In this document: in pieces, positions 34,539 to 45,260 of the stretch
Layout: each line of letters begins with the position of its first letter
Position numbering within the stretch: position 1 is the stretch's first letter
Position numbers and translations under genes: made by a program
The notes under the pieces: model-generated
Told to the model about the DNA's origin: nothing
Database searches by the model: none
The model's input: the letters and a program-made list of their open reading frames with translations, nothing else
Assembly (NCBI GenBank): GCA_963693085.1
Contig: OY856412.1
Coordinates: 341,695,457 to 341,759,456, forward strand
DNA: 64,000 bases
Origin: Alisma plantago-aquatica
Lineage: Eukaryota; Streptophyta; Magnoliopsida; Alismatales; Alismataceae
Reading direction: 5' to 3'

Positions 34539-36752
34539 TGTTGGTTTTTAGGGGAGACAGAGAAAGCAGCGGAAACAAACATTTTCTCCTCCCAAACCCA
34601 GAATAAAGGAATCACGTCAACGTCTATATAGAAGGAAGGATGATTTGTAGAGGCGTACCTTGTCCCGAGGCTTGCTCGGCGACTTTACCTCACAGCTTGC
34701 ACGGTCTTCACCTCCGGTCTTGGATAGTGTCTATGCAGCTCCTAGTATCACTGGGACTGTCAGGATTGATATCTGTCCTCCAAGCGGCAGAAGTCTCCCA
34801 CCTATGAAGTAGTCCACATGGACCACCTAGAACTCCGATCTCCTTGTGGCACAAGGAATCCGAAGGATTCACACCATCATGTCGGTGTACTAGTCACCGA
34901 CATACTCTCCTGCCACTAGTTGCTTTTCTGCATTTGTCTTTCCCTTGATGTGCCTCTCTTATCGGGTAGCACTTGCTCGGGCTCTCTCTCATTTACCAAA
35001 ACCAGAGAGAACGACAACTTTGTAAAGTAACTGGTGCACTGAGTTATTATCTAAGAAGCCCCCACTACCCTATATATATAGGAGGGTCATGGGACAGGGT
35101 TCTCTATCCCTGGCAATGCGGGATTAAAGCAGGAGTAGAAGGGTTTGAGATTTTTCCACAAAACAACCAACTACGCCACCTGAACCGATCATTTCAAGCA
35201 TGAAACGGTCGGTTGGGGACCTGAACCGATCGTTTCACACCTGAACTGATCGGTTAGAGCACCTGAGCCGATCAGTTCACTTCCCAACCGATCAGTTCGT
35301 GGTCCTAGTCCAACTCAAATTGACTTTCGTATTTGTTTCCGATTAATCAAATATTAATCCTTGTCCAAATCGAATTTGTACAAGTGAAAAAAATTGTATT
35401 TGCGTCTTCTGACTTTCCAAATGATCTTGGTTGGACCAGTTGGGCCGATCAGTTCAACCCTTGAACCGGTCATCTCACCCTATCTTGAGCCGATCGGTTC
35501 ATCACATGAGCCGATCGGTTCACCAACCTGAGCTGATCGGTTCATCCCCTGAGCCGATCGGTTGGGGCAGCAGATTATGCAAATCAGTCAGTTGTAGTTT
35601 CAATCAATCTGATACTCTATTCAATCGGTCCAACACCTTGAACACTATGATATTAAGCTATCAATTGATTGAGTGTTTAATTGAACTACTAAACCCCTTT
35701 AGTAATCAATGTAAACATCATTTGTGGATAAAATCCTCTTCTAAGTTAAATCCTATGTGTGTGACCCTGTAGGTCCATTTCACATTGGCAGTGAAAGTCC
35801 ATAACACTTATGAATTCACAAGCAAAGAGTGATGCCTAGTCACACATCAGTGCTACCCAAGTGAAAAGGAAAGTTGGAGAACAACTTTCAATCATACAAT
35901 TCATGAATGATGTTACAACGAATGTATAATTCCTTTGTCACTGATATCCCGAATGAACTCAAGGCATGGAACAATCATCCTGTCAACGTTCATTCACTTT
36001 CTTGATCTCAGAGTAGATTGGAGGAGATATGTATGACATCAATATCGCATATTGATTCACACATGTGTGCGCACGCCTATCTCAATCCTACTCATCAAGT
36101 GGCCATGGATATCAAACTCCCTCAGGAGGGACAAATCCCATATCTATCACTCACCCCTAAAAATCCCCATGTGTCAAAGCCACCCAATCATCACCTTTAT
36201 AACAACCCATGTTTCAGGACTGCGTTTGATGATGTCAAAGTGTGCCCAACGACATGTGTTGAGTATAGTGATTTCAGGTCAAAGAATCACACTCACCACC
36301 ATCATTGTGAGAACTGACGGTGACTACCATGTCATGGTTCCATGTGTCAAACTCACGGTGGGTCTGTCTGGTACACTTATTCTATAACAAGTACCTATGT
36401 GTTTGGTTTGATATCTCCTTATCATGACTAATGAGATTCTGTCATCAACCAACACCATAATCTAGTCTTGTGTGTCATTGTTGTCTATCTACCTTATATA
36501 ATGACATCCGACTAGGGACATAATAAGAACGTACAAACTCTTAGCATTTGTTTGATATCATCATTCAGGTCCTCAACCTGAAAGCATACGTTATTGAGTA
36601 CTATCATTTTTTAGACATTCAATCTATTCTACCATTATCTCATATGACTGAACCAGAAAGAATTGCAAGCTTTCCTTTGATGTTTATGAAATCAATCTTA
36701 ATGTATCTCACCAATCATCCCATGATTGGCTCTCAAGGCATACATACCTACA
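34539..36752 (-). repeat. 5' LTR of the Copia element (2,214 bp)
   Basis: TG...CA borders, next to the PBS. The TATA box is at about 35,071-35,080. Palindromic-word clusters lie at 35,181-35,299 and 35,429-35,562. Confidence 0.93.
35181..35562. repeat. Array of ACCGATCGGT-type palindromic words (5' LTR)
   Basis: Same arrangement as in the other LTR, with several positions substituted independently. The words remain recognisable despite the general LTR divergence. Confidence 0.85.
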
Positions 36753-36757
36753 TATCT
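36753..36757. repeat. Target site duplication TATCT (right)
   Basis: Matches 27,737-27,741. Confidence 0.92.
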
Positions 36758-38061
36758 AACATCAACTGATTGGATATATGTGATACTTCAGTTGAGTAGC
36801 ATAGAACCCAATAATAACTAGAGACCTTGATGGTACTATTTTAGTAGTAGGGGTATCCAATAATGACTGGAGATCCAGTGGTACCCACCAGTTGAAGTAT
36901 ACAACCCTTGTGGACCTATTTCTTTAGGAAGTTACTCTATTTTGTATGCCAGCCCTAGTTGAACCGCATTACGTAGAGTTGAGGCTTTTTATCCTAGAGG
37001 CACTCTCATGAGTACCCAAGACAAGGGGCCACAGTTTACAGACGTTGTTTAGCTGCCGTTAAGCCAGACGTGGCAACCTTGTTGTAGATCGAGGTAGCTC
37101 GTAGTAGTCTTAAGGTCTCAGGATTACTTTAAGACTTTTACGATAAGTCACGCAGTAGTGACTTTTGCTTGGATAGTACAATCTGAGTGAGTTCAGGGGC
37201 AAAGTAAAAGTAAAGATAATTGAGTTCAATTGAGTTCAGATAAATAGTTCAATAATCAGATTATTCAGTTATGTTTAGTTGGCCAACATTGTAGTAGTCA
37301 GTTCAGTAGTTAGGTCAACTCAAAGTTAATGAAAGATTACAAAGATAATAATGAGAAAATTTTTAGATATTTGTATATTACTACTGATGCATAATAAGAT
37401 GAATGAGAGGTTAATCAAGTGTATACATTTATTCAATTATTATTTTTATATTTCAGGATTATTAGTTTTCTTTTTAGTTAATTAAGCATGTTCATATATT
37501 GATTCACTCTTGTAGATGTCTAGAGTATTCTACCATATTTATATTTGTGAATGATTAGTCTCTTGAAAGATTATTATTGTTATCATTGATATCAACTGAA
37601 AAATAATATATATGTAATTAAATCAGTGCTTTAGACTATTTCTTTGAAGTACTCATTCATTGAACGAGTAGGTTGACCCCTCTGCTCACATTTTTTAGGG
37701 ATAACTCGTGGATTGAAGATGTCATTGCATCATCACCACATGAGTTGAGTATGAGATTAGTTAAGTTCAGTCGGTCCCTTTCACTCTAGGTCATTGTATA
37801 GAGTTGAGAGAGAATTCTAAATGATGTTTTGTATCTTTGTTTCCTAAATATCTGGATGTGTATCATTAATGTTGAGATCATATTTGAGTAATCAAGGTTT
37901 AATTCCTTTGTAAAGTTTGTTTGCGTGATTGAATGTGAGAAAACAAAGGATTTGAAATAAAGAAAAAAAATAAGTTGGGAGTAAACTTTGTGTTAAGTAT
38001 AATCCTCAACCTTATTCCCTAATCTCATGATTAGTTGTAATCGTGGGATGTGGGTGTAACA

Positions 38062-38066
38062 ATTCC
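38062..38066. repeat. Target site duplication ATTCC (right)
   Basis: Matches 17,578-17,582. The protease frame resumes directly afterwards. Confidence 0.85.
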
Positions 38067-39105
38067 TTTTCACTAGAAGAGCATTAATTGATGTCAAAGG
38101 AAGAATCGTCACTGTTTGAGTGGAAAATGATCGTATCGACTTCCACGTGCAAGATACTATGAGAAGACCTTCTCTTTTTGGGTTAGTTTATTTCATGGAT
38201 AGCTACCAAAAATTTTGTGAAGAGGTTAAAAAAGATAATACTATAGTCGATCCTCTGATGCGAGCCCTCAACAATCCTAATCCAAGTATCGAAAATCCTG
38301 AAGTCCTAGAAATCTTAGATTATATGCACCAGTCTGAGGAAGAATGCAATGATGATGAAGAAGAAACCACAAAAACTATAAAGTGTGCTTCGCTAGAACA
38401 AACATAAGAAGAGGAGGCACCAAAGTCGAAACCAAAATAAAAACAATTACCTAAAGGATTGAAGTATGAGGTCCTAGATGATGAAGAAAGGAATCTGGTA
38501 ACCATAAACTCTGCCTTGACTGGCCAACAAGAGGAGAAGCTATTGAACAAACTAAAACTACGAAGGAAAGCCAGAGGGTATTATGTGGAAGACATCAAGG
38601 GTTTCATCCCGGCTATTTGTATGCATAGAATAAACCTAGAAGAAATAACTAAATCTCTGGCGCAACCTCAATAAAATTGAATCAAATGATGTGGGTGGTA
38701 GTCAAGAAAGAACTAATAGAGCTAGTTAATGCGGAGATTATATACCCAATTTGCAAAACTAATTAGGTAAGCCCGATAAATGTTGTACCCAAGAAGGGAG
38801 GAATGACCATTTTGAAGGGTGAAAATGAAGCAACAACATAAACAATGATTGGATGACGTATGTGGATAGATTACAGAATGCTCAATGTCACCGCTAGGAA
38901 AGACCACTTTCTGTTACCATTCATTGATCAAGTCTTGGAGCGGTTAGCCCATCATTCATATTTCTGCTTCTGAGATGGATATTCAGGACCTACCAAGTGT
39001 CTATTCACCCTGATGATCAAGAGAAGACAACTTTCACCTTCACCTATAGAACTTATATCTTCAGACGAATGTCGTTAAGTTTGTGTATGTTGTGTAATGA
39101 TGCCC
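38067..39105 (+). pseudogene. Athila-like protease end and reverse transcriptase N-terminal half, broken
   Basis: The reading continues from 17,582: the residues after RLF are LFTRRALIDVKG, the standard sequence after the protease GRPF motif. The linker carries LKYEVLDDEERN and ALTGQQEEKLL (38,457-38,550), then EDIKGFIPAICMHRINLEE (38,590-38,650). RT motifs seen are VVPKKGGMT (38,778), RMWIDYRMLN (38,858), KDHFLLPFIDQVLERL (38,900) and HPDDQEKTTFTF (39,005). Similarity is lost after the LCN that corresponds to GLCNAP, before the catalytic aspartate pair. Several stops and frameshifts occur. RNase H and integrase are absent. Confidence 0.88.
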
Positions 39106-39548
39106 ACTGGTATCCGCTGATGTCCATTGACTCCACTTAATATGAAGGAGATAATGTGATTTTGTCACGTTCTGGTCGTGGTCTGTAAATGAAATAACGG
39201 TCGAAGACATATGCAAGGACATTTCGTGGAATGAGGAGGTAACGACACTCTAGTAGAAGTGGTGGAACTTGGGAGGTAATCTACACATACCGATGCAAAA
39301 CCATTGGAAAAGAAGTATTATTTAACTTTTTTTTACATTTGAACACATTTCGATACAATCAAAATTGTTGTTTGCATTTTTTTTACGTTAAACATGTTGC
39401 ATTAATCCAATAGTGGGTGTATGTTACTATGTTGTTCATAGGAGACTAGTGGATCCTGAGGCACACGTTCACAAGGGGGAGAAGGAGGTAAGTAGGGGAT
39501 AGAAAGAACGGAGAGGGAAAAATGAAGGTGTGGTTCATATGTAGAGTG
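39106..39548. other. Unassigned sequence
   Basis: No coding frame or repeat recognised between the truncated RT and the MITE. Confidence 0.5.
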
Positions 39549-39556
39549 GTTGTGAG
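39549..39556. repeat. Target site duplication GTTGTGAG (left)
   Basis: Identical to 40,299-40,306. Confidence 0.92.
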
Positions 39557-40298
39557 TAGGGGTGTAAATGGTGTGGGTACGGTGCGGGTCTGGTCATACC
39601 CATACCCATCAAATTTAGTGGGTCCGGTTCCGGTTCTAGACCCGCGTAATACTAAATTTAGACCTGCACCACACTCATACCCGCAATAATAGCGGGTATG
39701 TGGTGTGGGTATGCGGGTAAGCGGTTCTATAAAACTTCATATTGTTTATGTAAGAAAAATGAGTATGTTCAATATATTTTAATACAACAAGATATTGTTA
39801 TTATATAATATAATAACATGCAATAGTTATATTTGATAATGTTATATTTTATACACTAATACTAATTGAGTTAATTGTTTACATATTTCTAGTCATGATC
39901 ATAACATTTAACTTATGTAGAAAGCAATGAAAATTAGTAGATATTTTGAATTTAAGTTTATATGTTCATTATTGTAACTAGAATAGTTAATTCTTAATTA
40001 TATGACTAGTCTAAACTTATTGTGGTTAGAGTAGGATATAATCTCAAAAATTATATTAATAAGACTAGTAAAGTATCATATATATAACATATTATTTAAA
40101 TAGTTACTTATTTATAGCGAGTACACAGGTCTAGCGGGTCTGGGTCTAAGCATACCCATTATTGGAGCTGTTTATTTATGAGTCCAAGGGTATACGGGTC
40201 CAAGGATATGCAGGTATAAAAGATTAGACCCATGACAGGTCTTTTAAGGATCCGGATTTAAGGGTCCGCGGGTCTACCCGTACCCATTTACAGCCCTA
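39557..40298. mobile_element. hAT-type MITE, 742 bp
   Basis: Terminal inverted repeats start TAGGGGTGTAAATGG on the left and TAGGGCTGTAAATGG on the complementary right end (14 of 15 match). Subterminal copies of GGGTA, CCCGC and similar words occur at both ends. The 8-bp identical flanks are the hAT signature. The interior is AT-rich with no transposase frame, so it is non-autonomous. Confidence 0.93.
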
Positions 40299-40306
40299 GT
40301 TGTGAG
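40299..40306. repeat. Target site duplication GTTGTGAG (right)
   Basis: Identical to 39,549-39,556. Confidence 0.92.
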
Positions 40307-41164
40307 GCCTTAGGATCTGCTAGCCCCGTGTGTACACAAATACACACAAAGTATGCTACACTCTCTATCAGATTACTTCCATGTGTCAATTAGATAAAAT
40401 ACAAAACCATAGATCGACACATGTACTTGATTATAGGATACATCTTATGAGTCAATTAGGGGTAGTAAATTTGAACTCAATCTTCAGACACTGAAAACGA
40501 CACACTTATTATAGAATACGTCTTACGAGTCAATAGATCTTAGTTATAGTGTACAATAAGTGTTTATGTCTCCTTATTCATTCTAGGAGATGGAGCTTGG
40601 ACAACTATTTTTATAGGTCTCCTATAAAAATATGGTAAAAACCAATCAGAATTCGCTTTAATATAAAAAATATTAATTTCGTATACAAAGTAGTCTCTCT
40701 GTTATTTTATTTGAGGTTGTGGTTTGAGTAGTGATGGTGGATTTACATTGGTTGTCTTATAAAATAAGTACATATTAATATTCGCCCGCAAAACTCCTTT
40801 TTTTTAATTTATTTTTACTGGATTAATAATTTTTTGTGATTCTGTTTACTAAATCATCTGAAATTTTAGCCTCCTATGGTGGGGTTTGGGAGACAAGTGA
40901 CGAGAAGACGTTGTGCAACTTTTTCTTTTTGTTTGTTTGTGCTTCAGTTGAAAATTTAAACTGCTCGTTCAGAAACAAAACATAATTGAGCGTTACAGGC
41001 ACATCCATGAATTGTAATATGCCATACAATTCATCTGATGTCTTATTCATGGCAACAGAATGACCCGCGGAGATCCTTTGGCCTCGTCTCCATCACATGA
41101 CACAACAAAAAACAACCACAGAAGCAAAATACGGTACGAACTTAGAAATACGTACGAGTGACAC
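40307..41164. other. 3' flank of the subtilase gene
   Basis: No coding frame. It should hold the 3' untranslated region and polyadenylation site of the minus-strand subtilase gene. Several AATAAA-like and AT-rich words exist but none can be singled out. Confidence 0.5.
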
Positions 41165-43567
41165 TCATACGAATTTGACCATGATGGGGCTCTGCACGGT
41201 GATACCAGTTGCGGAAGAAGACCATACAAGAAGAGCCTCAGCGAACGGAATTCCAGTAGTATCGGCGTTAGTGGTGATGGTAACGTTAAACTGTATCTTC
41301 TGATTTACCGCCGTGAACTGAAGCGTGCTTGGCTGCACCCATCCCGTGGTTCCAACAGACGGGAAGAGATTGTATGTATAAGTAGAGGTTGGATCACCAA
41401 CGTTGGTAACCGTTCTTGTGACCGTCACAACGCTGCCAATTGCCCGACCTATAGTTATTCCAATGGAAGGGTAGTTTAGGTTGGCGGGCTTGATTGAACC
41501 CGCGGTGGCGCAGGTGACTTGAGTGCGGGCAATGGCGCTGACTTGGGCATCTGTGTACTTGATCCCACAGAGATATTGTATGTAGTTCTGTGGGGTGAGG
41601 TCGTACACGAGTCCAGGAGTTGTGGCTTTCTGTGGGTTGACCTGACCGGATCCGGTAGCAAAGTAGTCAGCCGAGTTGCGGTTTTGATCGTTGATTAACT
41701 GACCTGCGTTGTTCATGATAGTGGATGTTGTCATCATCGCAGATCGGATAGCTGCAGGGGACCAGGTCGGGTGTGCGCTCTTGATCAGAGCTGCAACGCC
41801 GCTGAGATGCGGTGCGGACATAGATGTGCCGGAGATGATGTGGAATGGAGCTGAACCAAGGACTGGACCGACTTGGAATGGCCATGCTGCTAGGATGTCA
41901 ACGCCTGGACCAAGGATGTCAGGCTTGATGAGGTCCGTGTTGATCAGGCTTGGACCTCGAGAGGAGAAGTAGGCAACCATGGGGGATGGTGGAGAGAGAC
42001 CGATGGTGGTTCCCAAGAATCGAATGGATGCCTTAGCTCCTACAGTCTGTTTGGCGTATGCCTTGATTATCGATCCGTCGGGGTAGCTCACGGTAGAAGT
42101 TGGAAGAACATTGGCCTGCACAAACGTGTTATACGCCGCTACTTGATAGTACACCAATATCATGGCTATTCCGCCGGCGTTTTTGACGACAGTGGCAGGG
42201 TCGACTGTACCACCTGCATCACAGACGACAATCTTACCTGCCACAACGGCGCTGCTCAAGGAGGAGCAGAACTGGGAGTTGGCGGTGCCGTCAGCTCCTG
42301 GGTACACAATCGGCAGGTTGGAGAAGCTAATGTTCTGTGTAGGCTGGACCAACGATTGGCCGTCAAACGCCAACCCGTTGCCGAGCACCACGCGTGCCTT
42401 TATTGTTCTGTCCGAGGTTCCGGCGGCGACTGTCAGGATCCACGGTGCAGCGTTCGAGACAGTGCTCGCACCTGGACCACTGTTCCCAGCAGAACAACTT
42501 ACAAATATTCCCTTTTGGATGGCACGGAAAGCGCCAATAGCAATACTGTCCTGGTAGAACGGGATTGGGTTTCCGCCTAGTGAGAGGGACAAGATGTTGA
42601 CGCCGTCAAGTAAAGCAGCATCATAGGCCGCGAGTATGTCGGAGTTGGCACAGCCTTTGTTAGGGTAGCAGACTCTGTAAGTTGCCAACCAGGCTTTTGG
42701 GGCGATTCCGGAGGCTGTGCCGGATGCTTGTCCGTACTCACTTGCATTAGCAACGAATCTCCCGCCTATGGTTGAAGCAGTGTGGGTGCCATGACCTTCT
42801 TGGTCGATAGGATCGGCGGTAAGAGATGATGATTTGTCTTCGTCGTCAACTGAAACCGATGTTTCAGATCCTTCTCCTTCATACAGAGCTTGTATCCCAA
42901 TCCCAAAGGACTTGGCGCCGATGAGTTTGTTGTTGCACACAACAGGGGTCTGGCAGCTGCCCTTCCATGTTGACGGTGGAGGCGACATTCCATCAGCAGC
43001 AAAAGAACGGTGGCCGGGCGTTATGCCGGTGTCAAGCACACCAACTATAACCCCGGAACCGTAGTTGGTGTCTCTCCATAATCCCTTGTAGATGTCGACG
43101 CCGAGACCGAGGTAAGATGGGGTCCGGGTGGTGTGGAGCTGGACGATGCTGTCTGGGTAAGCATGGACAAACCCTTCCTTCTGTTTAAGCTCCTGGACCT
43201 CCTCCTCAGTCAACCGGGCCACGAAGCCACTAATGACCTCGTGGAAAGCGTACAGGAGCCTGGAGGTGCCGCTCTCAGCTGGTAGGAAGGATCTGTACCA
43301 GCTCTCCTTCTCGGCAGCGTTTGTGAATATGGTGGCTTCCGGGGTCTGGACATGCACGATGTACGATTGCAGCTTCCCGGGATTAGAACGACTATCATAT
43401 TGCTCAATCACCGGCAATGGCGAGATCCACCGCGGTACAGCGCCATCTCCTAGGTCGGATTCTGGCACCTTGACAACCGGTAACGGTGGAACAGAGTCAG
43501 CGGTGGCAGCTACCAATAGAAGACTTAGCTCTATAATGAAGAGGAGAGATGGGAGTTGTCGTGCCAT
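41165..43567 (-). CDS. Secreted subtilisin-like serine protease (plant SBT type), single exon
   Basis: A predicted serine endopeptidase of 800 residues, slightly longer than the usual 740-780. It opens with a signal peptide (MARQLPSLLFIIELSLLLVA, cleaved near 23-25). An I9 propeptide follows (about 67-145). The peptidase S8 domain has the catalytic Asp in GVLDTG (179), His in GHGTHT (259), Asn in SAGNSGPG (362) and Ser in SGTSMSAPH (582). A protease-associated insert lies between His and Ser, and a fibronectin-III-like domain is at the C-terminus (about 695-798, starting NLNYPSIG). All key residues are intact and there is no intron, as in many plant SBT1 genes. The start MARQ is chosen because it begins the signal peptide; MRKM three codons upstream is an alternative, and a further 71 codons are open only because the promoter was duplicated. 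It probably acts in the cell wall or apoplast; its substrate cannot be told. Confidence 0.95.
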   Translation of the reverse strand: MARQLPSLLFIIELSLLLVAATADSVPPLPVVKVPESDLGDGAVPRWISPLPVIEQYDSRSNPGKLQSYIVHVQTPEATIFTNAAEKESWYRSFLPAESGTSRLLYAFHEVISGFVARLTEEEVQELKQKEGFVHAYPDSIVQLHTTRTPSYLGLGVDIYKGLWRDTNYGSGVIVGVLDTGITPGHRSFAADGMSPPPSTWKGSCQTPVVCNNKLIGAKSFGIGIQALYEGEGSETSVSVDDEDKSSSLTADPIDQEGHGTHTASTIGGRFVANASEYGQASGTASGIAPKAWLATYRVCYPNKGCANSDILAAYDAALLDGVNILSLSLGGNPIPFYQDSIAIGAFRAIQKGIFVSCSAGNSGPGASTVSNAAPWILTVAAGTSDRTIKARVVLGNGLAFDGQSLVQPTQNISFSNLPIVYPGADGTANSQFCSSLSSAVVAGKIVVCDAGGTVDPATVVKNAGGIAMILVYYQVAAYNTFVQANVLPTSTVSYPDGSIIKAYAKQTVGAKASIRFLGTTIGLSPPSPMVAYFSSRGPSLINTDLIKPDILGPGVDILAAWPFQVGPVLGSAPFHIISGTSMSAPHLSGVAALIKSAHPTWSPAAIRSAMMTTSTIMNNAGQLINDQNRNSADYFATGSGQVNPQKATTPGLVYDLTPQNYIQYLCGIKYTDAQVSAIARTQVTCATAGSIKPANLNYPSIGITIGRAIGSVVTVTRTVTNVGDPTSTYTYNLFPSVGTTGWVQPSTLQFTAVNQKIQFNVTITTNADTTGIPFAEALLVWSSSATGITVQSPIMVKFV

Positions 43568-43568
43568 T

Positions 43569-43802
43569 TTTCTCATATTCCGAATTGCTTGTGTTTCGAC
43601 GATAAGCTCCAACTCACAATTTATAGGGAAGGCCGATGATTGGTCAATGCTTATACCGTACAATTGTAGTGATTGACCCGCGATGTTTCTCATATTCCGA
43701 ATTGCTTGTGTTTCGATGATAAGCTCCAACTCACTATTTATAGGGAACGCCGATGATTGGTCAATACGAATACCGTACAATTGTAGTGATTGACCCGCAA
43801 GA
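43569..43802 (-). repeat. Tandem duplication of the subtilase promoter and start region, period 117 bp
   Basis: Units 43,569-43,685 and 43,686-43,802 match at almost every position. Each holds the word that becomes ATG AGA plus a TATA box and a CCAAT word. Since 117 is divisible by three, the reading frame stays open through both units. Confidence 0.93.
43619..43625 (-). promoter_or_regulatory. TATA box of the subtilase gene
   Basis: The minus strand has TATAAAT in CCCTATAAATTG, 52 bp upstream of the chosen ATG, with ACCAATCA about 15 bp further upstream. A second copy, CCCTATAAATAG, is at 43,736-43,742. The proximal one would give a short 5' untranslated region. Confidence 0.7.
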
Positions 43803-45260
43803 ATAGGGAAGTAGCGTCCAAGCGATGGGGAAGGCAGCGTTGGAAATGATACCTTACTAATATTTTTCTATAGAGCACCTTACTAATAAATACCACTAGT
43901 GTTGAGTTTTGCTATACTTAATTGTGGAATGAAAAAAAGATTCGTTTCTGCAGCTTACACGACTTCGTTTCTCATTCCCCCAACTTACAGATTCAATAGT
44001 CAATCTTTCTGTGCTTGTTCAGCTTTGTAAAGCGAATAATACGATACAGGGCACGTTAACCATATAACATACGTGTTCACTAGTGATGTCCTTTTACTTA
44101 TTAAACTTGCAAGTTTTGGGACCTATGGGTGGGGGAACTGGATGTATACCTCGTGGTGAACGTAACGTGTCCTTTGTGCAGCGAATTGCCATAGGAAATT
44201 GCATCCCACTTGTTGATGCATTTGGTACTAACCCCCCACTATTGCCAATATTTTACTGTGAAATGGCATATATATGATTTTCTAATACTACAATAGGCGT
44301 TGTTAATTTTTTTATCTTATCGTGGCCAATAATGACAACGATTTAGTACGGTATAAGTATTTTATGTATTGTAATTTAGCTGATGCAATCATTGGTGGAT
44401 TGTACTGGATGGGGTCTACAATCAAATGGCATTCAGTTATGGGCCACAAGTTGACAAAGAGTGTGGGAGGTGGGGAAGTATGAATGGGCGGAAGAGGGAG
44501 TGTGTGCGCGAACCTCAAATGCGGTGGTGATGAAGTACTATTTATATACGAAGAAGTGAGGAGAGGGTTACTAGTGTATTTACTTTCGGGTGCAATCAAT
44601 TAAAGGGAAGGTTGTAGGGGTATATTTGCACATACTTATGCAATCACGGAAAAGAAATCAAATGCGGAAGCATTAATGACGAGCGTAAATCGAAATAAGA
44701 CCACAAGTACATAGAGGAGAAATATTATATTTTTAATGTTAAAAATCATGTGTGTGAGTGAACACGTCGACAACAAATCCACTAAGAAGTAAAAATATAA
44801 CCGTTGCTCTCCAATTCTGACCCCAAATAAGAGACAATAATGCTAGAAGGAGAAACAAAAACACTATAGGGAGAGATCCCTACAACTCTACCACACTAGA
44901 ATTTTTAAGGAAGATACCAACTTCCATATAGTACACAATTGCAGATAGACCAAAAAAGAAAACCTGGAAGACTTGGCATTCTTACCACTCTTCTTTTCTT
45001 CTTTCCTTTTTTTTTTGCTCCCTTTCTTCTTTGCTCTTTTTCTCCCCTTCACAAATTAATAGTTGTTATTTCCTTAATCCTCTTTATTTGTTCAACCTGG
45101 TCATGAGATGCAACAACCAATAACCCTAATGGGCTTGGCCATCCTATTAGGACCAATTAGCTAGAAACAACACGTAGACTAGACAATCTCTCTGTCCAAC
45201 CCACATAGGAATTTGTCATCGTTGAATCATCAGTAGCATTGTATGACGCTAAGCTCTTTG
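43803..45260. other. Upstream flank of the subtilase gene, no gene seen
   Basis: AT-rich, with only short frames that lack recognisable motifs. Distal promoter elements of the subtilase gene could lie in its left part. Confidence 0.5.

Larger units (their letters stand above)
27742..36752 (-). mobile_element. Non-autonomous Copia-type element, 9,011 bp
   Basis: Two LTRs of about 2.2 kb, a primer-binding site beside the right one, a purine-rich tract beside the left one and perfect TATCT duplications define a complete minus-strand element. Only a broken gag is found inside. The 4.6-kb interior is too short for gag plus a full pol given the non-coding parts, and no RT, RNase H or integrase motif was found. 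In the first roughly 550 bp the LTRs differ by about 8 % by eye, so it is older than the Gypsy element beside it. Confidence 0.93.
17583..38061 (+). mobile_element. Solo LTR (about 3.5 kb), interrupted by two later elements
   Basis: The LTR survives as three pieces, 17,583-18,431, 26,399-27,741 and 36,758-38,061, about 3,496 bp in all. It is diverged but recognisably collinear with the LTR at 54,660-57,899: both share the start (TATAATGAC / TGTTATGAC), the phrase AGTTTAGCTTCTTTGCATAG and the end GTGGGTGTAA. It lies between perfect ATTCC duplications inside Athila-like coding sequence, with no internal region of its own. It is therefore the product of recombination between two LTRs. The family resembles long-LTR Gypsy elements (Del/Tekay-like), judged from its length and the PBS of its relative. 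Confidence 0.88.

Noticed and set aside
42143..42580. Open frames on the plus strand across the subtilase gene
   Set aside because: Shadows of the minus-strand coding sequence with no domain of their own.
43568..43780. 71-residue N-terminal extension of the subtilase
   Set aside because: It is the translation of the duplicated TATA and leader sequence; the signal peptide begins at MARQ.
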